Source: Chimonanthus salicifolius | Lineage: Eukaryota > Streptophyta > Magnoliopsida > Laurales > Calycanthaceae | DNA: 64,000 nucleotides | NCBI GenBank assembly: GCA_013350335.1 | Contig: CM023533.1 | Coordinates: 27,634,869-27,698,868 of the forward strand | Reading direction: 5' to 3' | Part shown: positions 35,776-46,341 of the stretch, piece after piece | Position numbering within the stretch: the stretch's first letter is position 1 | Layout of the letters: every line of letters starts with the position of its first letter | Position numbers and translations under genes: made by a program | Notes under the pieces: model-generated | Seen by the model: only the letters and a program-made list of their open reading frames with translations | Databases searched by the model: none | What the model was told of the DNA's origin: nothing

Positions 35776-36603
35776 CAACTAATCTCAGCGTGACACGTGG
35801 AAATTAAAATTTTAAAATTTTATTACATAAGAGGAATTTTAAATATAATTCTGACTTAGTGCTTTCTTTTTTTAGTTTAGAGTGCCTAGTGCTAAAGTTA
35901 AGACAAAAATATTTTTTTTAACCACGTGAAACCAACAATTTCATAATAACCTCTAGTTTTCTTTAAGATACACTTTCAATAAGGGAAAAAAAGAAGAATC
36001 GTGTCTTTTTCTTTAAATTTGATAATATTCGATATCGGTGATTTTAATTAAAAAAAATTAAAATAAAAGAGAGAAATTTCTCAAAATATCAGCTGATATC
36101 CAAATACTGAGGTTTTAATCCCAGGTTCAATAGACCCTTTCAAATGGAACATATAAATGAATTCCCACTACCTATGTATGGTATATGCTGGGTGAGGCTT
36201 GTTAGGATTAAAATTAGAAGATTCATGATAATTTTAGTTAGAGTTTAAGTTAATCTCTATTTAATAGAGAAAAATAAAATTTAATTAGAATTTGAGTTAA
36301 TTAACCATTGATATATCTGTATTAATTAATACTTAGTGAATGAATCATGGTATCAGAGGGATGATTCTCTTCTAAATGCTCATCAGTCCTAACCAGATCC
36401 AAGCTTATAGGAATTAGACAAGAGACTAGTTTAGTTCAGAGACTGAACAATTGAAATGGAAAAGTATGATTTTATCGTATTTAAAAAGCAAATTTATAAT
36501 TTTGTTGTAAGAAAAATCATGATTTCTATGGAATAAAATCTGTAGTTCTCTAAATTAGAACAATTTAAATTATCTTTTGCAATGAGTACCAATTATGACT
36601 TGT
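35776..36603. other. AT-rich intergenic sequence, no gene seen
   Basis: Contains 'cgatatcggtgatttt' and 'atatcagctgatatcc' around 36030-36100, similar in wording to the MITE at 41416-41544 and possibly a diverged copy. Confidence 0.4.
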
Positions 36604-37330
36604 GAGATGAAGGAGAAAAACTAAAATACAGTGTTATACTGTTATAGGCGGATCATGAGAAAATATGGTTCACACCTTTTTTATTTTTATTGAATGATAA
36701 TATACTAATACCATTTCAATTTTCAACAATTCTAATTCTTAGGTAGTAAACGTTCGACATTGAGAGCGTGTTAGTATGTAGTCATTCAATGCCCATGACT
36801 TATGTGGAGAAAGAGGTGTATGTGCTAGGAACACCACCTACGAGACGAAGGAGAAAAACAAAAATACAGTCTAAAAGAGTATTTTATACTGTTATAGTCG
36901 GACACATGATAAAAATGTGGTTGACACATTTTTTTTTTAATTGAATGATAATAAGTTAATAGGCTAATACCATTTGCCTAATTCCCAGATAACAAATTCA
37001 CCACGTTCAGAGAATGTTGCGTGTAGTCATTTGATGCCCGTGACTTATGAAAGGAGAGGCTGTATGTATTCAGGTACCAGTTATAAGAAAAAGAGAAAAA
37101 CTAAAATATAGTGTGAAAGAGTATTTTATACTGTTAATAGTCAAATCCACGAGAAAAATGTAATGGGCACCCTTTTTTTATTGAATGATATTAGACTAAT
37201 ACTACTTGAACATGCAATTTTAATTCTTAGATAGCAAATTGGTGACATTAAACGCATTTTGAACGTAGTCACTTGATGTTCATGATTTGTACGGAGAGGA
37301 GGTACGTATATTTTAAATTTTAGCCAATGA
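36604..37330. repeat. Tandem repeat array, about 240 bp unit, three copies
   Basis: Unit starts are at about 36604, 36841 and 37083 (aligned on 'agaaaaac' at 36614, 36851 and 37093, giving periods of 237 and 242 bp). Each copy holds, in order, 'gagaaaaactaaaata', 'ttatactgttatag', 'attgaatgat', a 'tagtcatt(t/c)gatg' segment and 'atgacttatg'. Copies differ by many substitutions and small indels, so the array is old. It may be a remnant of a satellite or of an element's internal repeats. Confidence 0.8.
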
Positions 37331-38850
37331 TCTCGTACGAGAGGTGAAATCTGCACCACATTAAAGAGGCAGCCATCATCTTTCAATTGAGGGAGATTTA
37401 CTTATATACTTGTACATTTAAAGCAATAAAATCCATATTTTCAACCATTTTCATTATAATCATTATTTTGTAGACTTAATTTAGTAGGGTAGAAATGACT
37501 ACTAAATCTAATTTTAACATAAATTAAAAAATAATTTCCCTCAGTTGTCACAATTTTACATTCATAGGTCTCATGATTGGAATTATCGGAGATTCGGAGC
37601 ATAATCACCATTAAATGTTGTGGGGCCATATTGAGCTGTTACTTGTTCATGATGTTTAAATAAATAGAAGCCTATTAGTATTTATTTATTTATTTTTGGA
37701 TCTTTTTTCCTTGCTTAGGATGTGTTTCGATGCACAATAAATAAATCCTAAATATCTTCATTTTGACACAAAAGCATGTAATGCTTGAGTGACCAGTTTA
37801 TTTATTTTTTACTACTAAGTGTGAAAGAAGGGTGACAAGTTTAAAAAAATGGTCAGATATTTCAAATCATAGTTTAAAAAATTTAAAGTTGGTAATTTAT
37901 TTAAAATTCAATTAAATTAAATGGTTCACTGTTTTTTTCAAATTATTTCTAAAAGTCAGAAAAAAGTTGTCAAATCAGTCAACTCAAAGAATTGACTCTA
38001 CTCAGATTAATTTATTCAGGATTTTTTGATATTTTAAACCATCTTTGAAATAATTAAATATATATTTATAGAAAAATTCACAAAAAAATCTATTTAACTG
38101 TAATGATTTGGGGATTGGCCTAAAGGCTTCCTTCGCTATATGGGCTGCATGTTGTATACTAGGAGGTTTTAAATATAAAAATATGAAAAATAAAATCCTT
38201 CTTTTTTCTTATATGGAACTACTGTTCTTCCTTTCATGAAATGAACACTCTTTGTGTAGATCACAAGAAATATGCAATTTTCCTCTCAAGGAATTCATTT
38301 TCTGTAGAGAGAGAAAAATTTGTTGAGGAAAATAAGAAATCTTTTTCTCTTTTATCAAGATAATGATTTTGTCATTTTTAATATAAATAAAGACTTTGAC
38401 ACAAACAACTAGAACGATGAATTTTAACATGGATAACATGAATAAAATTCTAACATAAATTTTTCATGGAATTGCTTTTCTAAAAGAAATAGACAAATAA
38501 CCTTTAGAGATGATTTTATTTTAAGAAAAATCCAAAACTCTTCACTTGAAAATATGTGGAGAAACAAAGTCAATACACTAAAGATTTTTTTTTTTATAAT
38601 TGGAGAAATCACTTTTATATTTACAAAGTGTGTGATTTCAATTTATGGTGGTTATCAATGGATGAACTGTCTCTAATGCTTGAGAATATGTAATAGTGAA
38701 GTAAATAAACAATTTGTATCAGCTTCATCTTAGAAAATATAAATAAGCTGATAGGAGTCATATTCATTATTATTTTTTTTAAACAATTTTTTCCCAAGAC
38801 ATTGGTCCCTTTCCCTTTGTTGTGAGAGATTTTAGAGAGATAACAGACCA
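37331..38850. other. AT-rich intergenic sequence, no gene seen
   Basis: Frames on the minus strand at 38209-38923 are AT-driven with no recognisable motif. Nothing assignable. Confidence 0.5.
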
Positions 38851-39095
38851 AGGCTGCCTTTGAATAGGGGTAAATTTTACATAGGTTACCCAGGATTACC
38901 CTTTGGAAAGAAAGGGTTTTCAAAAGTGGGAGGAGAGGAGAACCCCATTACCCTTACACCCCCCTCCCTCATTCAAAATCAGTCTTTTTCAAAGGTAGCA
39001 AAGACACAGAAGGGAAATATCCTTTGTTACAGGCTTCACATACCTGAGAACAAAAATCATTTCACAATACTTAAATATAAACAGTCATAACCTAA
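38851..39095. mobile_element. MITE-like sequence sharing its start with the 7945 element
   Basis: Begins 'ggctgcctttgaatagggg' and 'taaattttacatagg', matching the left end of the 7945-8125 element. The right end is not defined. Non-coding. Confidence 0.4.
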
Positions 39096-39249
39096 ACAGT
39101 AATTCAAACTAGTGTGAGCCAAACCTGCAAAGTTCTATGCATAGCCTATGGATTCAAGGACAGATTAATGATATTATCTAGCACTCCTCGAGTTCAAATT
39201 AAACATTCCAATCCCCCAAAAAAGGCTTGAAAAGATCTGAAATTGTCTT

Positions 39250-40020
39250 AGAGCATGAGTTTGGATATATGATGCCAAGTGCTAGATTCACCTTCGTGCC
39301 ATCCTGCTTACAGATCCTGAGTGACACAGAGATGGAGTTGGGCGGTAGGAGATATTCAGGCATTACCTTAGCCAGCAGGCAATAAAAATTCCCAATTCTT
39401 CAGAGTAAGTAGGATGTTGAATGCCTGTTTTGCGCCTAAGAGTTTTATCCAATGTCAACTAAAAATGAGTGCCTTTGATCCTCCAAATATGCGTTTTCCT
39501 TACCCCCAACAACATTAGTTGCAGGTCGAGGAAAAGGAAGCCCTTCAATGATGCCTTCTATAACATTATTTTGTTTTGAAATGCATGAAGAATACACGAT
39601 GAGATACTGCTTCGTCGTCATCATAGTCATTTTCCCATCTATTTGATGTCTGCGTGTTGAGGTACAGAAGTGACCAAATTCACCACCATAAATAGAAAAA
39701 GAGGCATTTAAAGGAGAAAATAGCATCAAACAAACGATTTTGATGTCTCATACGATAGGCCATTCATAAAGGAGATTTGGAATGGTGTTAAAAATGCATC
39801 AGCATCAGGCTGCCTTTGCCTATGGCTTGCTGAATAGCACCAGAAATGCCTTCCGACAGGAAGGAGAGAGTCAAATGGAATATCAAGAAAACTAAAAGAA
39901 AAATTTGTTGGTATATCATCTCATACAGAATCAAATGTCATGTAGCTGAGAAAAACTTAAAACTCCTTCCAGTTCACTGCTAGCCTTGCTTGAGCTTTCA
40001 TCGCGGCACAGAAAGACCCA
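39250..40020 (-). pseudogene. Possible degraded coding fragment of unknown family
   Basis: The minus strand has several short open stretches with protein-like composition in different frames: WVFLCRDESSSKASSELEG near 40005-39948; a stretch starting FSFLDIPFDSLLPVGRHFWC at about 39890-39730; and LAKVMPEYLLPPNSISVSL continuing as RICKQDGTKVNLALGII at about 39375-39265. They are separated by stops and frame changes. I cannot name a family. They could be exons of a decayed gene or chance frames. Confidence 0.25.
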
Positions 40021-41415
40021 ATTCTAGAAAATACAAATAAACATCAGCTTTAACCGGCAGGGAAAACAAAAAACTGTTCTTAAGACCATAAGTGCAGTTA
40101 GATAGTAATGATCTGAGGTTAGATAAGCTACAATATTTAATGAATTCAAAGGATAGACAGTTCCCAGACCATCCAATCTACTTCCATTATCTCCATGCTA
40201 GCATTATATGCAACTTAAGACTTCATCATTACCAGGCTAGCATTATATCACTGAGCATTTTGCAAGCTTATGACTTCATCATTAGTATATAGTATTCTAG
40301 TCTTCTCAACAACAGACTGCATCAAAGATGCATGGAGCCTCTCCTTTTACTTTTCTTTTCTCTCTTTATTTTTAAGAGGTTCATCAATTTGTAAATAAAA
40401 TGAAATCATTATAGAAGGAATAAATCTATTCTGACTCATTAACATACAAGTTAAGGACTCCTCCTCATCGAAAGTTTATGCTCTCTCTAGGACAATTAAA
40501 AAAAACCCTCAAAGATTCAACCAGATAGGTTAGCTAATGAGGAAGTTGAATGCTTGGTTTGGGATGGTTCTATTTTTCCAAACTTGTAGTTCTTCCTTTG
40601 TGTTTTTACCCTGTTTTCCCTTCAGATGTTGGCTCTTTCCATTCTTCTCTTCCTCTTCTAACAATTCTCTTTTACCCTAAAAATAAAGGATTGATACCAC
40701 TATGCATGGACCTTGAAGAGGAAGGACTATCCGTACACCAATGCAGGGGCATGACGGGCCAAGAGTTATGTTTGCATCAACGTCAGGGTCCCAACCCTCA
40801 TCTTGGAATTCATAGACATTGGGACTAATAATAAAATAGTGCTGTCTGTAACTTATGTTACAAAGCTATTGCTGTAAGCATGTTGATACAGATAAAGCTA
40901 TGACGCAGCTCCAGTACTGGGTTCCATGTGAAAAAGAATATGCAAGTATGCTTTCCGGGTGAGTGGCAATGCAACCAAAGTTTTCTAACCAGCTTGGAAT
41001 TTAGATCCAATAATCAAGAATGATTAGGTTACCCTCCCTTATTTTGAGAAAATATATCATATGTTAGCATCAATTTTTCCTTCTCTAAAGATGATCGGCA
41101 TTAGAGGAATTAAGTAGAATGAATGAGCATATTGATCAGTATTTAGAATCTAATAGGACCATTACAGTTAGGAGAAGTAAATAAAAGGAAGGAATCTTGG
41201 AGCATACTTATAAAATGACAATGTATTCTACTTGGTTATAAAATATTATCATATTCTACTAGGACAGGAATCTTGGACCAGGTAAGAAGGGTTTCAAATT
41301 GTCCTGGGTTAATGTTGGCTTGGCCATATCAAAGCAAGTTCCCATCATAATGCATCCAATAGTTGCGACAGACAAGGACATGTATCCAATTAGCAAGCCC
41401 TGCAAGTCTTCACAT
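40021..41415. other. Intergenic sequence, no gene seen
   Basis: A frame at 40550-40828 has no family resemblance. A local duplication of 'ccatgctagcattatatgc' and 'ccaggctagcattatatca' occurs at about 40194-40249. Nothing else. Confidence 0.45.
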
Positions 41416-41544
41416 CAGGGGTTTAAAATTCGGTATCGGCTGATATTTTTCTCTCTTAATTAAAAAAAAAAATTGTGTTAATATCGGCGATATTTATTGG
41501 ACATCGGCCGATATTGTAAATATCAGCCGATATCTCGACCCCTG
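41416..41544. mobile_element. Small hAT-like MITE, 129 bp
   Basis: Starts 'caggggtttaaaattcggta' and ends 'gatatctcgacccctg'; the complement of the right end (caggggtcgagatatc) matches the left. The interior repeats 'atcggc' and 'gatat' strings. The flanking octamers 'cttcacat' (41408-41415) and 'tttcacac' (41545-41552) match at 6 of 8 positions, a plausible decayed target duplication. Confidence 0.65.
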
Positions 41545-43875
41545 TTTCACACAAACTCAAATTATAGATGTAACTATGGTCAAGAACCTGACCCCAACAG
41601 CTACAAAATTACAACCAGATCTTACGGCAGAGAACTCATCATTCAGATAATGCAACTTTTGATGGTGGATGAAGTTAAATAAATCAAACCATTCCAAAGT
41701 TATTTCATCATTAGGAGCAGGCAGAGAGGAATTATAGGCAATCTAATGGCCAGACTACAGTAGCATCTATCCCCCCCATTTATGATGGAGTTACTTGAGG
41801 CTCTGAGAGCATTGCAAGCCAGCTCACTAGATTGAAATGAGGTTTTGTGGTGCTACTGAATGACCACAAAGGGAGAGATTGTACATAACTTATGCTTAGG
41901 AAGCTATTAAGGAAACAATACAACTTGTCTGTGTGTTGACATATGGAGACATAGTTCTCCAATCATATTCTGTTTGGCAGAAAGTGCCAACAGATTTTTT
42001 ATGTTGAGTCAACTACGAGTAGACAATTCAGTTCCAGATTTTTATGCAGAGCATGTGATTTGTGCAACTAGATTTTCTCCATCACTCTTGTGCATCTATG
42101 TTCCAGATTTTCTTAATTACTTTATGAAAACATACAATATGCCAACCATTGACACTTGTACAGTCAATGGATAGATCACAGGATCACCATTCTCAAAAAA
42201 AAAGAGAAAATGTTCTATGGAAGTCCATCATCTTACCAGTATGTTGAGAGCTTTGGTAAGAAAGAAATGGAAGAATTGGAGAAGATACTGTCACTAGAAG
42301 GGATTATAGAATAATAAAAATAATACTATAGTGTGGGTTTGACCTTTGGTACATTTAACATTTGAAGAATCAGTAAGAGTGGCTATAATACTTGAGGAAA
42401 AGGACTCGACCGAGAAAAGGCCTTTAGAATCTTTAGAGGACCTAAGCAAATAAACATTTCTGAAGAATTGATAGGAAGGAAAGAAGCTCATCACCTTCCT
42501 CATTTGTCAAATTACAACAAAATAAATCCTATTGTCTACCTCCAAGAACTGTAGATAAACTTGAAATGGTTAACAAGCTCGGATGGAAAAATGTTACTGT
42601 AAGAAGGAATAAAATCCCCAATCAAGGATAAATGGTACTCCTATCCCATTATTACAATCCCCAGTCAAGGATAAATGGTACTCCTATCCCATTATTCAAA
42701 GTAGAGCTTTGGTTGCGTTTGGATAGAGGGAAGGGGAGGGAAAAAAGGGCTCCATTTGGTGGCGAAGCGAAAGGGCCAAAATCTTCTGATATTTACCTCT
42801 ACGTACATGGAAACGAAAACCTCTCCATCCCAAGAGGTAACGATCTTTCCTCTCCCTTACTTCTCTGTATCCCTCTCTTCCCTCTCCTCACACGTTCCTG
42901 CGACTCCCTCAATGGTCAATCCACCAGCAGTCCCTGCTCGAGCACAGGTACATCTGTATAATCTTTTCCATTTCCTTTCTGATTTATCTGTTATTTGAGT
43001 AAACCCATCAGCGAATTTTCTTCCGTTTATCTGAGCAACTGAACATGCCTTTCCTTTGAGTTGCAATCCCACCAAACAACGTTTATTTTCGAGTTACTAT
43101 ATGTTTTCTGCAACTCTATTTGATAATTGCTATTTCTTTTTCTTTTCTTTTTTTCCCTTTAAAATTTTTCTTTTGTATTTCTATTTTAGATCAAAGCAGG
43201 ATGGCTAATGAACAAGAAAGTGGCAAAATGGCCTTTTGTGTGATGATTTGGTGGTGAAATTCCTTTCTCTTCTTCTAGAAAAGACTCTTCCCATATTCGA
43301 GTTTGTGTGCAAAACATGGCTGTGTACAATCTCCACCATCCATTTCCGAAGAACCATTTCTTTTCAAAGTAGATTGTCTGGCCTCTTTTTCGAAAATGTG
43401 AAGTAACCTGCAAATCTGAAGAGATATGTTTGTATTTTATTATCACATTCATTTTGATGTTTGATAGTAACCATAAAATAATTTTACATGTGGAATTTGT
43501 GTTTTATTTCATCGCATATTTTACAGGTGGCAAGCAAGAGTTTGGACTCCATTTTGAGTTGTAATTACGAGTCCTTATATTAATTTTGCATTAGATGGGA
43601 CTCATTAACTTGGATTTTTTATAAACAATGATAATAACTTATTATATTGTATATTTCACAAAGTTATAAACAGATTAAGAATTTATATGAAGAGATGTGC
43701 TGGCATTTTTTATTTCATTTATTAGGATTCAAAAATAATTTTATGCATGGAAAATGTTATTTTGTTTTAATTGTTTTCATCTCACCTCATATAGATGGAA
43801 TGCAAGTGAGGACTTCATTTTAAGTTATAATTATAAGAAGGAATTGCTGAGACAATTGTATAATATTATCACAAG

Positions 43876-43906
<31 letters not shown>

Positions 43907-44155
43907 CATTTGGTTATTAATAATAAATATCTTTGTGTTAAAATTAAATTATTTATTTATATGGCTCCACTAAGTATTATTGGTTATCATGGAATTGACA
44001 ATATATCAGATTTCTCCTACTAATAGTTATCAAACAAGATTTCTTTCCCCTAAGGAAAGTTCTTTTTCTCACGTACATTTTCTACTGTAATTACCAGACA
44101 AGATGGAGGAAATTTCTCAGCAAGGGAAACCCCTATTCAAGGGAAGCCCCTGCAT
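41545..44155. other. Intergenic sequence with minor repeats
   Basis: A 43 bp tandem duplication lies at 42620-42700 ('caaggataaatggtactcc' in each copy). From 42711 'ggttgcgtttggatagagg' looks like a transposon end, and 'cccctcatccaaact' at about 44180 might be its partner, but the pairing is weak. An (AT)n run is at 43878-43903. No gene is seen. Confidence 0.45.
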
Positions 44156-44239
44156 AAAAGAAGCGCCTACAAATTTTCCCCTCATCCAAACTTAGCATTT
44201 GAGTAAGTGCAAAGTTTGAGTAAGGTCTTCATTATAAAG

Positions 44240-45235
44240 TGTAATAGGGGGCTCAGATTACTTTTTTTGTGTCAGTGAGATGCAATGATTCTCCATCTAG
44301 TAGGTTTTTCCCCTCTTTGTGTCATGTTGCTAAGGGTAACTCTATACTGCTAAAAGAAATGAAAATAACTGGGCAGCTTCACCCTACCTCTTGGAAAGGA
44401 CGTTTTCTATGGAAATTATCTCTTGTGGCTGTCTTTTGGTCCCTGTGGATGGAACACAACAACATATGCTTTGGGGGCAAAGTTTCAACTGTAGCTGATG
44501 TGTCTCAGATGATTAAATAAAGGCGTGCCTGCTGGGCCTCTATTCTCCCTGAGTTCAAATCCTATCATCCTTCTTCAACAACTGGTCTGAGGTTGTGAAC
44601 AACAATCCTCACCGCCCTTGACCTTCTCCCTCATGGCAGCCTCTGGTGTTGGGATCCTACAAATTGAATTTAGATGGGTTTACTCTTGAGATGTGGGGAT
44701 TGGTGGCCTGATTAAAGACCATTGTGGTGTTTCTGGTCTTGCTTTTCTCTGGCCCATGTGAACCCTGTTTTGCCTACATCAATGAAGCTAGCGCTCTCCT
44801 CTTTGGTCTCAAACCGGCTATAAAAACTTCTTTTCTCCTCTTGTGGTGGAGGGTGACTCGTCTTGCTCCATCTTTGATACATTGCTAACGTGATTGAGGA
44901 GATTTCTGATCTCAGCAGGACTGGTTCTTTCTCCTCTGCTCACATTCTGAGGGAGGCAAGTTGGTGAAAAGAGGTGTATCTAGAGTTCAGAAGGTGACGT
45001 GTGATCAGAATTTCTGTATGTCTTAAAGGTGTTCTTAGTAGTGTTTTTTAGCTTATCCTCCCTGGTAAGGTGTTCCTCAGTTTTGGCCCTTTTGGGCTTT
45101 TTTGGTTTCCCTCGCTCCCTCCTTTGGCTGGATTTTTTTTTTCTTTCTATTTTTCCTTTCTCAGGCCTGCCTCTTGGCCTGCTTGTATCATATTTTGTGG
45201 CTTTAAAAAATTACTATCACTATTAAAAAAAGAAG
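44240..45235 (+). mobile_element. LINE-1 retrotransposon, 5'-truncated (zf-RVT and RNase H remnants, 3'UTR)
   Basis: The frame around 44393-44480 reads WKGRFLWKLSLVAVFWSLW followed by MEHNNICFGGK, which matches the end of the zf-RVT domain typical of plant L1 elements (W-x-x-W-x-E-R-N-x-x-x-F). Next, KLNLDG (44659-44676) and GIGGLIKDHCGVSGLAFLWP (about 44697-44756) match the start of an RNase H domain, but in different frames with stops between. The 3'UTR-like T-rich segment ends 'gtggctttaaaaaattac' and 'ttaaaaaaagaag' near 45235. It is a dead copy; the reverse transcriptase core lies upstream of the truncation and is absent. Confidence 0.82.
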
Positions 45236-45813
45236 GGCAAATGGCATGCATTAGTACTAACACAGTAGATAAGAAACCATAAATCTCATCCTCTATTTGA
45301 GCCAGCAAATCATTTTCCTATCATCATCACAAAGTGTTATCCCAAACATTTGGAGTTGAGTCTTTGAATCCTAGTTCTCACTCAATCCTATCATAAATAA
45401 TCTCTCTGCCCCATCAATTTAACAAGCTACCATGTCCTGCTAACACCTCAATTTCATTGTACCTACTAAACTTAAAAATAAGGGCAAAAGCATGCACCAA
45501 ATAAATCAGACGTGAGGAGAATCAAACACAGCAATGTCTACATATGCGAATCCCATTCCCTATCAAACCCAATTCAAAATATTACAAACACAACTAAGCA
45601 ATTTGGAGCCTCGTCCCTTAATACTATTAAAATTACCCGGCAAACTATAATCTGGCCAAGATAACAAGATCAGTTATTGCTAACAACAGAACCCAAGTAG
45701 ATAGCCCAACAGATACTGGTGACATGAAGAAATTCAAAAGAACACTCATCTGAAAGGGGGGGAATAAGCGGAACTAATGAAGAAAAAGCTTCTTACTTAG
45801 ATACAAAACAAAA
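45236..45813 (-). other. 3' flank of the NFD6-like gene
   Basis: Should contain the 3' untranslated region of the minus-strand gene. No other feature is visible. Confidence 0.5.
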
Positions 45814-46191
45814 TCAGACTCCTGGGTTTGCACGGCAGAGCGTACCCTGAGAGAGCGACCTGGAGTTCGTGGAATCAATGCCCAGGCACGACGTCAGGCG
45901 GGCAGAAGACACGGCGCTGTGGAAGGGGAGGAGGGATTGGACACAACACATTTCAGCTGGCAACCTGAAACTCCCATCCGAAGAAAAAATTAAGAATAAT
46001 AAGACAAGGGGAGGAAAATAAGGGGAAAAGGACATGAGAGAGAGAGAGAGAGAGAGAGAGAGGACATGCCTTGAAAAGGAGGTAGATGGCCGGGTAAGAA
46101 GCGTTGGAGAGATGGGTTTACTGGGCTTCCTCATAGCGGATTTGAGAAGATTGAAGGCAGGCTTTGACAAAGATTGATATCGAGATCCCAT
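45814..46191 (-). CDS. NFD6-like: NUCLEAR FUSION DEFECTIVE 6 / NONRESPONDING TO OXYLIPINS 2-like mitochondrial protein
   Basis: Two exons, 46191-46070 and 45964-45814, encode 90 residues. The N-terminus (MGSRYQSLSKPAFNLLKSAM) is rich in Arg, Lys and Ser without acids, as in a mitochondrial presequence. Exon 2 carries the conserved core CVQSLLPFHSAVSSARLTSC and ends SLSQGTLCRANPGV, a known C-terminal form of this plant family. Arabidopsis NFD6 is mitochondrial and is needed for polar nuclear fusion in the female gametophyte; its biochemical role is unknown. The 105 bp intron appears to be GC-AG (AAG|GCATGT ... TTTCAG|GTTG): a nearby GT at CAT|GTCC would give a stop. The intron contains a (GA)n run. 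The start is the first ATG in frame, and the length fits the family's usual 90-100 residues. Confidence 0.87.
   Translation of the reverse strand: MGSRYQSLSKPAFNLLKSAMRKPSKPISPTLLTRPSTSFSRHVLSLSLSLSLMSFSPYFPPLVLLFLIFSSDGSFRLPAEMCCVQSLLPFHSAVSSARLTSCLGIDSTNSRSLSQGTLCRANPGV
46028..46061. repeat. (GA)n microsatellite in the NFD6-like intron
   Basis: About 13-14 GA repeats on the plus strand, read as a CT tract on the coding strand just downstream of the splice donor. It may influence splicing and should be length-polymorphic. Confidence 0.9.
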
Positions 46192-46231
46192 CACAATTCA
46201 CAGACAGAGGAGAAAATGGAATGAGAAGAGT

Positions 46232-46341
46232 GAGTCGCAGGGGTTTGGGAGGGTTTCTCAGATGCAGCACTTGCAATGAGACTGGTTGAAGAAGCGACTC
46301 ACAGGGGTTTGGGAGGGTTTCTAAGATGCAGCACTTGCCAC
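46232..46341. repeat. 68 bp direct repeat upstream of the NFD6-like gene
   Basis: 'ggggtttgggagggtttct' followed by 'agatgcagcacttgc' occurs at about 46238-46273 and again at 46306-46339. It lies in the presumed 5' leader or promoter of the minus-strand gene and may duplicate a promoter or 5'UTR segment. Confidence 0.8.

Noticed and set aside
42711..44195. A 1.5 kb transposon bounded by 'gtttggatagaggg' and 'cccctcatccaaac'
   Set aside because: The ends match for only about a dozen bases and no target duplication was found.
44240..45235. A functional protein gene around 44.3-44.5 kb
   Set aside because: The 83-codon frame is the zf-RVT remnant of a dead LINE-1 copy.
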